From positions 992,001-1,056,000 of the forward strand of contig JARGXX010000022.1 in NCBI GenBank assembly GCA_030374765.1: a stretch of DNA of 64,000 bases. The letters run 5' to 3'. Source of the stretch: Agarophyton chilense (Eukaryota > Rhodophyta > Florideophyceae > Gracilariales > Gracilariaceae). The translations under genes were made by a program, and so were the position numbers. This document shows positions 33,784-43,143 of the stretch, one piece after another. The stretch's first letter is position 1, and each line of letters begins with the position of its first letter. The notes beneath the pieces were generated by a model. It had not been told where the DNA came from and ran no database searches. It worked only from the letters and a program-made list of their open reading frames with translations.

Positions 33784-36700
33784 GCCTACCGATCTCTAAT
33801 ATATGGTTACATCGTCGATGTATACCAAGGCGGTTGTCCATTTACCCTTCGAAAGGATGATGTCCAGCGCCCTTTGAAAGGTGGCTAAAGCATTGCGTAA
33901 CCCAAACGACATCCGCGTGAAGCCAAACAAACCTGCATGGCACGTGAAGGTCGTTTTGTCTCGGTCTTTCTCACCTACGGGTACCTGCCAATAACCACAA
34001 TTGGCATCCAACGTGGTAAATATCTGCGCATCTCCCAAGGAGTCGATGCACTCATCCATTCTAGGTATCGGGTACGAATCTCTCTGATGGTCACGCTATT
34101 GAGCCTCCTGTAGTCCACACAAAACCTCATACGGTTATCCCCTTTCTTCTGAACCAGAACCATGACGCTAGCCCAATCTGAGTTGGCTGGTTCAATTACC
34201 CCTTCTTGGATCATTCGCTCCACTTCTTTGAGTTCTATATCTCTCGCCTTCGGACCTGCTCCGTATGGTTGCCGGTAAATCGGCTTCGAGACAGGGAGAA
34301 GCTCGATGCGTTGCTGTTTGGCCTTAATTTGGCCCAGATGGCCTGACCACATGGTTTCGAACTCCTCCAGAAGGTCGATAATACGGCCCCGCAGTTGGCC
34401 GTTTTCTTTACTGATCTGGACTGTATCTTGCCATTGCCTCTCAGGGTCCGGTTTCTTTTCTTTGTCTACCGATGCCTTATCGGTTACTTTCGCTTCCGAG
34501 TTGGTATTTATCGATACCTTTGTGGTTGTGGACGCATTTGCGCACCCCCCTTCCTTATCGAGGGCGCCTTCGCCGAGACCAGTGTGAGCTACGGTGCAGA
34601 CTCCTTGTGGTGCCAGTAGTGCGATGCCAACATTGGTATTTTTCGGCAACTTCACTTCATGACTGCTGAAGTTGCTGAGACACACCGTAAAGGGTTCATT
34701 TGGGATGTTGTCCACAATCCCGTTGGCCATCAAGGTGAGGTGTCGATGTGCTAACCTCGGATGGTTTTGTAATATGACCAGCCCGGGGGTTGCACACGAC
34801 ACCGGTACCAATATTTGGTGCATAGGCGGGATAACAACCTGCTTGGTAATGCGCACTTTAATGGAGACCGTTTCAGTGGATATCCTCTTCTTTGGTTTGA
34901 CGATCCATCCCCGTTTCGTTTCCGTATTACCTAAAATGGTAATTCGTCCCCCCTGACCTAGGGCGACTGTATGGGAACCAGGAAGGATTGCTTTGACATG
35001 TCTGTCAATGAAATTCGTACCTAGTAGGCAGTCTGTCGGTAAACGATCGACAACAAAGAATTGCAGTCTTACCTTGAGGAGTCCAGGCTGCACCACAGTG
35101 GTGAGCATACCTCGAAGGTTTAATGGGCGCTGATTTGCATCCACCAGCGGGTTGTTGTCGGGAGGTCGGCTCAAGTTCCGAAGTACCGCCTCAGGTATGG
35201 CGCGGGAGTTCAGCACGTTTGGGCCGGCCCCCGTGTCCGACACGCAGGTGACCGGAACCGCAAGGCGAACGGAGAAACACATTGAAGCACGTACTTTATA
35301 GTTGTTGTACTTCATATGACAAACCGGAACTGGTTGTGACGTGTTTTCTTCCACCTTCAAGGTTCTGGGTATCGATTGGCCTTCCGATTGCAGGTTGGGT
35401 TCGGCCATTACGCCAACCGCTCGGTTTTTTCCTCCTTTACGGGAGGGGTTGAGTCCAAGTTTGTTGTTTCCTCGATGGTATTGACCTGTACCGGTGTACG
35501 GGGTTAGAACCTATTTGGTCCTTGCGTTGAAGACCCATAAAGGCGTTGGTGATTCTGCATGCCAGCCTGCATCAACTGGTTACTCATCCCTGGAGGTTAG
35601 TTAGCGCAATTGTTTGCCAAATGGTCTGTCGCGAGACAAACCCAGAAAACGAAGCCTCCAGTTTGAGGGTCTCGCGTTACCATTGAGCGGCGCTTCGAAA
35701 CCTGGTTGGTAGGAGCAGTGGCGTAGGATGTGGGTGTCGAGTTATGGAAGCTCGCTCCTGGCATCCTATGCGAGCTCACCGAACTTGGCGGCGATTGTTC
35801 CGAGTTTGGTGTACGCGTTGACGACCAATTTCCTACCGTCGACGGTTTCGAAACCGCCCCTAGGTCGCTATCAAGTGGATAGCGGTTCTTCTAGGTACTT
35901 CGATGTGCGAGCTACCCTCTGAGGTTATTGTGTCTTCAATTTCCAAGAATGACCTTTTCGGTTTATCCTTCGAGGTTGGAGGCAGGGCTGGTCCCTTTCC
36001 CAGCCGAAGGTTATCTCCAAGGCCCTGGGAGTATCGAGCCGGCCCATTGTAGTCTACCTTTCGGTTAGTGGCCAGGTAATTGCGTACCTGGGAACGGATC
36101 GCTTTGTCGACATTGTCGGCCAATAGCGATTTTAACCTCGAGGTAGTGAACACATTACCACAACGGGTTGCCAGATTCCAAAGCGCGAGCGAAAACTCCG
36201 ATTCGGTTTGCCCAGACCTTTGATGGTAAGCGAGGACTTCCGAGTAAGCCTCTTGGATATCCTCATCGGTGGCGTATGTTTCCAAAAGGAAATTGACCAC
36301 TTCTGGGTATGACTCCAACATCTCCGTGCAATCCTCATCCATCGCTAAGGTGTTGCCGCGGAGCCTACCCTGCAGCAAGTAGTATGCTTGTCCTTTAAGG
36401 TAAAACTGAAATTGCCACATCGCAGCGAACTCACAAAAAACCCATTTTGGGCACATGCAAGCTTGAACTTCTGTAGAAACTCAATTATCGCAATAGGATC
36501 CGTACCTGTGAAGGTTGTGCCACCCATTTGGAAGCTGAGCTTCTTGTGGTGCTTAATAACCTTCTGAGCCCCCCCTTGGGTGTATTCAGAAGACTTGTTG
36601 ATCAACCGATAAGTCCTATAGTCAACCGCTTTGGTGAACATATCGTTCAAGGGTTGGTGCACCCCCAGGTCTATTTCGGTGTCCGACTCAGAGTCGGGCG

Positions 36701-37142
36701 ACTCATTGTATCGCTTTTAACCCTTTCTGTTCTTTTTCGACGACTTATTCGTCGACCTGTTCGTTTTCTTCTCCTTTTTACCTTTACGGTCATCATCCGA
36801 CGATGAACTCGTATCGGAACTGGAGTCTGACGAGTCGGGGTCTGAATCATCCTCTCGATTCTTTCCCCTCTTCGTCCTCCGCTTCTTCCCTCTTCGGTTT
36901 CTTCGTCGCTCATCCAACGAGTCATACGAATCCTCCTTGGGACCACCTCCATGGGTATCCTTTTGAACGAGACCTGTAATTGGTGGCAGGTAAATGTCTT
37001 GAGGATCTACCTTCCCCGGGACCTCTTGACTCTGCCTTGAACCTTGTAGGTACTCACTATCAGTAGGTAAGTGTTTGGAATGGGAGGAATGACCCATTTG
37101 GAACCCTTGTGGTATGCGCTTTGCGATGTTCACCTGTGTACG
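33784..37142 (-). mobile_element. Ty3/Gypsy copy C, truncated at both ends
   Basis: Minus-strand Gypsy copy of the same family as copy D. Parts: gag 35860-37133 (acidic Asp/Ser tract, basic Lys/Arg tract, capsid-like FQFYLKGQAYYLLQGRLRG), protease plus linker 35408-34600 (VSDTGAGPNVLNSRAIP), and RT to 33796 (VIEPANSDWASVMVLVQKKG, ATFQRALDIILSKGK). It lacks the rest of RT, RNase H and integrase, and the start of gag. It is broken, with several breaks besides the truncations. It is very similar to copy D (most residues identical where they overlap). Confidence 0.88.
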
Positions 37143-38570
37143 TCTGTGTTCTCGGAATGCTAGATAAGTGTGCTAGATAGCTAGTTTTGTAAATAAAAAG
37201 CCAAAAAATCTAAGAATTTTGCAGATTGCGCTAGTTCGGCACCTGAAAAAAAAATTTGGAAATAAGAACTCCATGCATCTTAGTGTTTTGACCACTTAAT
37301 GCAGTTAAATCTGCAATTGCAGTTTACTGGTCACTTTTGACCGCTCTAGGTGGAGATCCATACCAAGGCAGTCGTCAGTACCTTCTACCTCCTTACTGGC
37401 CCTTTTGCTTACTAGGCTCCAGCGTTCCACCGGGAGGGTATTTGAGGTTTAGAGGTTGCCTTCGTATTCTGAAGTCCATCTTTTCTATGAGATAGATGCT
37501 TGTCGTCGACAAGAATCTGATCTATTACAGGCCTGAATTTGTACTAAACCAAGGACAAAAGAATCCCTTGCACAAACTTCTTTGCATTCATCTGGGTTTT
37601 TTTGCGTATGTACTGTAGTATTCTAGATCTGCTCTGAGCAACCGTTCGTTACATTCCAAGATTTATTTTGATTACTACTTGGCCATATTCGGGCGAATGT
37701 TTTTAATACCGGAAATGACGCTAAAGTACAGATTCAGCACTACAGTACCTCAAAACATGTCCGAAACCGTGCCACTGCCACCAATATTTGGGACATATTT
37801 CGCCAGGCTGAATAAGGCTATTTTCGGGACATGTTTGATGGCAATTTTTGGATTTTATTTTGGCCATGTCTCGGCCGTAAACCGATAACGAATTTTTGAT
37901 TTTTTGAGATAGCATTTCGGTCACTTTTGGGACATTTTTCGATCTGTCATTTGCTCCATAGGGATCCGCTCGACATCGCCAACGCCCGCGAAAGCTATCG
38001 ACAAGAGCCACCGCAAGCGCAAGCGCACTCACCTTAGTGCGGCCAGTAGTACCCGCAGCCTCCCACACAGCACCCCCCCTCGAAAATCCTCTCACCCACC
38101 TCCGTCCTTTTATCTCCTTTTTTCGACCCGCTTTTCGCGCGCGCTCGCCCAATTTCAGTACCCTCGTACACCCCTGCATCTACGCTCCGGATGCCCTTCA
38201 CCCCACTCATTGCTCACTCACACACTCCCATCCATATTCCTACACCTTCTATCATGTTCAGCGCTCCCTCACTACTCCCAATTTCATAGCCTTCTCATTT
38301 ATAATAAATCACACTCATTCATAACACAAACCGCCGACTACTCATAAGCCCTCTTTCCCGTTATGACTTCCATAACAACACACACTCGTACACTTTTAAC
38401 ACAATAAACATCATTCAATATCATAAACCTAACCTCCTTTCCAAAAACCCCTAACACCCATTCCTCCACAACCATACTCCTTCTCTATTTAATCACATCT
38501 CCACACTCGCCACCCCCACCACTTCTTCAATTCCAAGCACACCGCACTCCAAACACCTTTCGCAATCAAC
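37143..38570. other. Non-coding stretch with a GGGACAT motif cluster and a G-poor leader
   Basis: 37143-37660 has no gene. 37750-37945 carries repeated GGGACAT or its complement followed by T-runs (near 37790, 37827, 37930, with ACATGTCC and CCATGTCTC variants). From about 38050 to the ATG at 38571 the plus strand is almost devoid of G and rich in C, A and T. This is presumably the promoter and 5' leader of the reductase-like gene, with a possible TATA-like CTATTTAATC at about 38490. No splice sites are obvious. Confidence 0.4.
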
Positions 38571-39365
38571 ATGACCGACTCTCTCACTGCCATCCCTTGC
38601 ACCTCCGACCCAGCCGTTATTGTCGGCAGAGGCCGAATCGGCACTTTGCTTCGCAACAACGGCACCCCACAAGATGCTTTTCTCTCAACTCAAGAATTCA
38701 TCTCCGCGCAATACATCCCCGGCGGCCCCATTTTCTTCTGCGGCAGAAATCATTCACTCGAAGACGTCATTCAATTCTGCCCTTCCTCCCGCAGAGAGGA
38801 TCTGGTCTTCCTTCAGAACGGAAACATGCTCCCTCTTCTTTCAACCTATGGGCTCCAAAACTGCACCAAAGCCGTTCTCTTCCTCGCCGTCCCCTCCCTT
38901 AACGCACCCCCCGAGGACGGTGTCACCCTCCTCAGTCCCCATGGTCTCACAACTGCCACCGGCAAATGGGCTCCCGCACTCGCCAATCGCCTCAGTACCG
39001 CAGGCCTCACTTGTCATGTCGTCGACCAGCCCTCCTTCTCTAAAGTTTACTACGAAAAACTCGTATGGATATCAGCTTTTAATCTCGTCGGCTCCTCTTA
39101 TGTCTTTATCACAATGCACGAAGTTGCAGTACAACAACGCACAGTCGTTTCAACCATAATGAAAGAGCTCCTCGCCAAGTCCACTCCCGGCTTCGCAGAC
39201 TCGCGCAACGAATGGCCATGCATCGCTTTGCAAAGCGCCTTCCCGGCCGCTCCACTGCCCCCAACACCTCTCAACTCCGCAGTGCCAACCATAGTAACCT
39301 TCTTCTTCCCTGTCCCTTCCGCCAGGAACAACGCCACCCACCAGCCAGATTGTTTCCCGATGTAG
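38571..39365 (+). CDS. Ketopantoate-reductase-like NAD(P)-binding protein
   Basis: A 264-residue protein. VIVGRGRIGTLLRNN (residues about 16-30) is a GxGxxG Rossmann motif. IFFCGRNHSLEDVIQFCP and EDLVFLQNGNM follow, where NG fits the conserved QNG of the PanE/ApbA reductase N-domain. VYYEKLVWISAFNLVGSSYV then matches the Lys/Asn helix at the start of the PanE C-domain. The likely reaction class is NADPH-dependent reduction, as for 2-dehydropantoate, but the substrate is unknown. The last 70 residues are Pro/Ala-rich and do not continue the family pattern, so the 3' end may be frame-shifted or replaced. The coding strand is G-poor and C-rich like its upstream leader. Confidence 0.55.
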   Translation: MTDSLTAIPCTSDPAVIVGRGRIGTLLRNNGTPQDAFLSTQEFISAQYIPGGPIFFCGRNHSLEDVIQFCPSSRREDLVFLQNGNMLPLLSTYGLQNCTKAVLFLAVPSLNAPPEDGVTLLSPHGLTTATGKWAPALANRLSTAGLTCHVVDQPSFSKVYYEKLVWISAFNLVGSSYVFITMHEVAVQQRTVVSTIMKELLAKSTPGFADSRNEWPCIALQSAFPAAPLPPTPLNSAVPTIVTFFFPVPSARNNATHQPDCFPM

Positions 39366-39573
39366 CTTTTTGCGGAGTGGCGCGTGGAGTACCCCGCGGA
39401 GTACCCCTCGCTTTCGCTTTGCCTCGAGTCATCATTTGAATCGGATCGTAGTCGGTCGAGGTTGCAAATGGTCGCAGAGCGCTTTGAGCCTTTTATGGTA
39501 TACAGACTAAGATGTATTGGATCGAGCTCCTTTGGTGACGACTATCCGGAACACTCCCGAGAGCAGTTCGTTG

Positions 39574-39635
39574 CAATCAGCCTGAACTACGTCCGCTTAG
39601 TTTCAACCTGAGCTACGTCCGCTTAGTTTCAAACT
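39574..39635. repeat. Short tandem duplication
   Basis: The unit CCTGAACTACGTCCGCTTAG plus TTTCAA is present twice in a row with one base difference (GAACTACG then GAGCTACG). It is about 28 bases per copy and looks like a simple slippage or repair duplication. Confidence 0.8.
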
Positions 39636-39727
39636 CAAGAAACTCCTTGTCTCTTTCCATCACAAACACGCCTATTGGCTTGGTAGGCGATACAAGAAAA
39701 TAAAATTAAAAAATTAAAAATATCCTG

Positions 39728-39917
39728 ACGGCCGACAGAGGTGCGCTCCGACTTCATCGGGGGTCCGCGCACCTCTGTCGGCCGACATAATACATATAAT
39801 TTTGTAATTTTTGGAACGCTCAGGTGTACACGGTGCACTCTGTCGGCCGACAGAGGTGCGCGGGGACTTCATCGGGACCCCCGATGAAGTCGGAGCGCAC
39901 CTCTGTCGGCCGACAGT
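39728..39917. repeat. Two large hairpins built from one palindromic unit
   Basis: Four copies of a unit containing GTCGGCCGACAGAGGTGCGC and CGACTTCATCGGG, in alternating orientation. The second hairpin (39841-39917) has arms of about 37 bases separated by three bases and is nearly perfect. The first (39728-39787) has a shorter stem. GTCGGCCGAC is itself a 10-base palindrome. It could be a foldback element, MITE-like insertion, or a subterminal repeat cluster of the adjacent Plavaka/CACTA-like element. Confidence 0.85.
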
Positions 39918-40151
39918 CGACCAACATCTCAGAAACGCATCATGCGTGATGTTATGGCGAGAAGACTTGGAGCGGTGTTAGATTGCTATATAGCGTCATG
40001 TGGAACAGAAGAACCACGTTTCAAGCGCTTAGCGTTGGGGAGTAGGCAAGGAGTGGGAGAGTGATAAGGTACGGGGGGATAAGGGGGTAAGGAGGTGGAG
40101 CAAGATGGGGGTCGGCTATGGAAGAAAAGCAGCGGTGACTTTTTTATTAGA

Positions 40152-41606
40152 TTATATGCCTTGGAAGGTATTATTATGGGTGCCATCCAGTGGTGGTGTT
40201 GTGCCACCAGTAGTGGTGTTGGAGAAGTAGGGCTTGGCAGTTGGGTCTCGGTAGAATCTGTTGAGGTAAAATCGATGGAAGCGCCAGTGCAATCGAGGGG
40301 TGAAGGGGGGTGCGGGGTAGTTTTGGGGAAGTACATGAACGGGGCCGAGAATGGAAGAGGATGGTACGAGGCCGAACCAGGGGGAGACGTTGTCGGAGTT
40401 GGAAGTGTTTGAGATAGGAAGGGGGTGGGCGGTGTGGTTTTGTTCGTCATCTGTTGCCCATCGGAGGCAGATGCAATTGAGAGAGACATCGACTTGATCC
40501 TGGGGTGGAACGAGTTCGAGGAACTGAACGAAGGCAAACTCGTTATGAGTGGAAGGGGAAGAAGGGGTGGTGAAGCGAAGAAGAGAGTTGAGCTTGCAGA
40601 CCCAGGCGGTGGGAGTCGGGTTGGAGAAGCTGGAACCGGCAACGAGGATGTGGGAGAACTTTGGGGTTTTAGAGGGACCGAAGGAGGGAGCAGCGAAGGT
40701 ACGTTGAATGAGTGGGAGAGGGGGATCTTTGACGGCGAGCTCGTTTCGATCGGCGATGTAGTCGTCTTGGGTTGGGGTGAAGCCGCCGACGACGTATGCG
40801 GAATTGACGAATGTGAGACGGGTTTGGCGGAGAGTGGGGGAGTCCTGGTTGAGAGCTAGTGTTTCGAGTGTGAGTGTGACGAAGGAGGGGAGTGCGAGGG
40901 TTCCAATCTGTGAGATGATGGCGATAGTGTCTGGGGAGAAGAGGTCCTGAAGGGAAGATATTGTTGAGTGGGGGTTTGCTCGAAGGAATTTGTGAGCGGT
41001 GCTGAGATCGGAAAAGGAGGTGTGCTTGCCATCACGGACGAAACCTGGTTTGTGGGCTTGGAAGGGAGGAGGAGGGGCATGGGAGGATGAGGTGACGGAA
41101 GGATCAGCGGAGAGAGAAATCCAATTGTTGACGGCATCGGAGCGTTCGATGGCACGGATGGTTTCGTTGTGCGCGGTGGGTCTGCGCTTGGAGGTTCGGG
41201 AGTAATGTGCTTTGAAGAGGGTATGGGCTTGTTCGAAGATGCCTGCATCGTTGAAGTGGAGACCCCCAATGCGTCGAATGTCGTCTACGATGTGATCGAG
41301 GAGGTGGAATTTGAGGGTGCCAAGGTTGGGGGTATGGTATGGACCGAGAACATCGACAGCTCTGTGCTTGAAGGAATGGATTTGGGAGGCGAGTTTGGCA
41401 AGACGAGAAGTGGTCCATTCGGGGACGGAGTTGTAGCACATGGAGGTGAGGAGGAGGTCTGTGTACTTGGAGAAGACGGTTGTGATGGGAGCGGAATTGG
41501 CTTCGTCACAGCAGCGGTCGAATCGGCCTATCACCACTATCAATTGGGCTGACCGTAGTAGATGGGGCGAGGATGCAGCGACGGAGAGTCGCGTTCGCAC
41601 TCGCAA
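40152..41606 (-). CDS. Plavaka/CACTA-like transposase, C-terminal part
   Basis: A 484-residue minus-strand frame. LGTLKFHLLDHIVDDIRRIG followed by FNDAGIFEQAHTLFKAHYSR and a basic patch resembles the late region of Plavaka-type transposases (CACTA superfamily), where K(F/W)H-L-H precedes -Y(N)T-E--H---KA-YR-T(N/S)-(R/K). The rest is Pro/Ser/Thr-rich, ending with LHWRFHRFYLNRFYRDP. The catalytic DDE part expected upstream is missing, because the frame meets the end of Gypsy copy D near 41550. It is therefore a partial plain DNA transposon. Coding-strand bases are C-rich and G-poor, as in the facing reductase-like gene. Only 30 or so residues carry the family resemblance, so the call is tentative. 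Confidence 0.5.
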   Translation of the reverse strand: MRVRTRLSVAASSPHLLRSAQLIVVIGRFDRCCDEANSAPITTVFSKYTDLLLTSMCYNSVPEWTTSRLAKLASQIHSFKHRAVDVLGPYHTPNLGTLKFHLLDHIVDDIRRIGGLHFNDAGIFEQAHTLFKAHYSRTSKRRPTAHNETIRAIERSDAVNNWISLSADPSVTSSSHAPPPPFQAHKPGFVRDGKHTSFSDLSTAHKFLRANPHSTISSLQDLFSPDTIAIISQIGTLALPSFVTLTLETLALNQDSPTLRQTRLTFVNSAYVVGGFTPTQDDYIADRNELAVKDPPLPLIQRTFAAPSFGPSKTPKFSHILVAGSSFSNPTPTAWVCKLNSLLRFTTPSSPSTHNEFAFVQFLELVPPQDQVDVSLNCICLRWATDDEQNHTAHPLPISNTSNSDNVSPWFGLVPSSSILGPVHVLPQNYPAPPFTPRLHWRFHRFYLNRFYRDPTAKPYFSNTTTGGTTPPLDGTHNNTFQGI

Positions 41607-41622
41607 CTCCTACACTCGCGTT

Positions 41623-42867
41623 ATGCATATGTTTCATAACGTCGAGTACTTCTCACAACCTACGAAGGACAGGAGCGATTGGTACGTGCTTCGACCAGAG
41701 TGGTGGGAGTCCTATGAGGTTCCGTTATCACTGAGCGAGCCCACTCAGCCGGTCTTCGCGTACTTCGGGAGTCAGATCTCCCGGAACCTAGAGCGGTATT
41801 ACCTCATTTGGTCGATTGCCCTCTCGGAGTGGACCGTATTGGTTGCCATTCTGGCTCTGGAGGCCGTCCGTTACGGTATCGATTGGGATTGTCGCAATCC
41901 CGACTCTGACATATACCGAGATGGTGTTCAACCTGTAGGTCTCATCTTCTTCATACCTCCGAGGGTTGCCCAGGGTATTTCCCGATTTGGTTACGAGAAC
42001 ACCGTGGAGGGGACCGATTATACCTTGAAGGATTTGGACTCGTATCTCGAGCAGAGCAAGAATTACCACTGGGATTCCCATCAAGGTTGGGAGGCTTTCG
42101 ATCCCGCAACTTGGGAGATTGTGCCTCGCCACCCCCAATACTATCCCGGGGAGCCTCCTGTTTATGGAGCTCCGGCGAGCCCCGAACCTTATAACGGTAC
42201 TTTGGAGACACCAGTTGGTCGGTATGCTGGTCCCTTCCCGTCCGAGCCGTTACCTCAAGGTCGTAATTCGCCTATCCCTACGGGTGTGACTCCTACTCAA
42301 CCGAGACCCTCGCGGGTTGCTGGTCCGGTTCGACCTCTGTTGGCGGGTATTGCTCGGCCTCCGTTTCAACCTATGATGGATTCTCCAGCCGTAGTCGGTT
42401 TGCTGGCTCGAATTCGCCACTCTGGCGTCACCAACTTTCAGAGGGCTGGGCCTACCTCCGTGGTCGCTGCATTGACGCTCCTTGAAGGTTTGTTGCCGCG
42501 CTATGCGCAATACCTGAAGGCGCTAAACCAACTTGGTGAGTTCCGGAATCAGTTTTAGTTGGACATGTACCAACTGGCCACCCGTCAGGTTGCCAATCTG
42601 GCAAGCGTCTCTGCTGCGCCATCTGATCCTTTGACGGATCCCCTTCTAGGTGCAAACTTGGACCCTGCGGTTTTGCAACCGGCTCTGGCGGTTCTGTTCG
42701 TTCATCATCTTTTGGTTTCGACTCCTCTCCCCAGTGGCAGGGCTACCGCTCCTTCGCTACCTCTTAGGTCGATGGCTCCTATCATTTCCGCGGGTTTTCC
42801 TCCGTGGGTAGTCAATAACCCGGGTATTCCTGATTCCATTGCTCCTAAACGGACAGGTCCTTCTTAA
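41623..42867 (+). CDS. Opposite-strand accessory frame of Gypsy copy D
   Basis: A plus-strand frame just beyond the 3' end of the minus-strand pol of copy D. The ATG at 41623 is a likely start (MHMFHNVEYFSQPTKDR), although the frame is open further back into the transposase junction. The N-terminal 200 residues are rich in Trp, Tyr and Phe (WYVLRPEWWESYEVPLSLSE; YYLIWSIALSEWTVLVAIL). The middle is Pro-rich. The end is helical (VVAALTLLEGLLPRYAQYLK, then a Gln/Ala-rich helix). The helical end resembles the frame at 10986-11390 beside copy A'. About one break. It is not a known gag, pol or env product that I can recognise. Some plant Gypsy elements are known to carry antisense frames between pol and the 3' LTR. 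Confidence 0.55.
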
Positions 42868-43143
42868 AGTAAATTGTTGTCTCTTCTACTGTTCCATTCG
42901 GTTGTTCTTTTGTGTCCTCCCTTGTAGGAATTCTGACGCATATGCGTCCACCTTCTGCGGAAAACGACGTATCTTCTCCGCATTCCTTAGGCCTGACTAC
43001 CACGAAGGTCTAAGGTTAGCCGTCTGCAGGCATCGGCTCCTTGCGACGGCGCCAATACCTGATACGGAAGTGTGGGGGTATTGCGGATTGGGGTTCGAGG
43101 GTGCCCCCTTCTGAGTCCCAGCCGTACCATCTGACGGTGTACT
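42868..43143. other. Spacer between opposite-strand frame and pol of copy D
   Basis: Internal non-coding part of copy D, no gene seen. Confidence 0.4.

Larger units (their letters stand above)
39366..40151. other. Convergent spacer with repeats
   Basis: Between the plus-strand reductase-like gene and the minus-strand transposase. It contains a short tandem duplication at 39574-39635 and the hairpin block at 39728-39917. 39650-39720 is A/T-rich. No gene. Confidence 0.5.
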
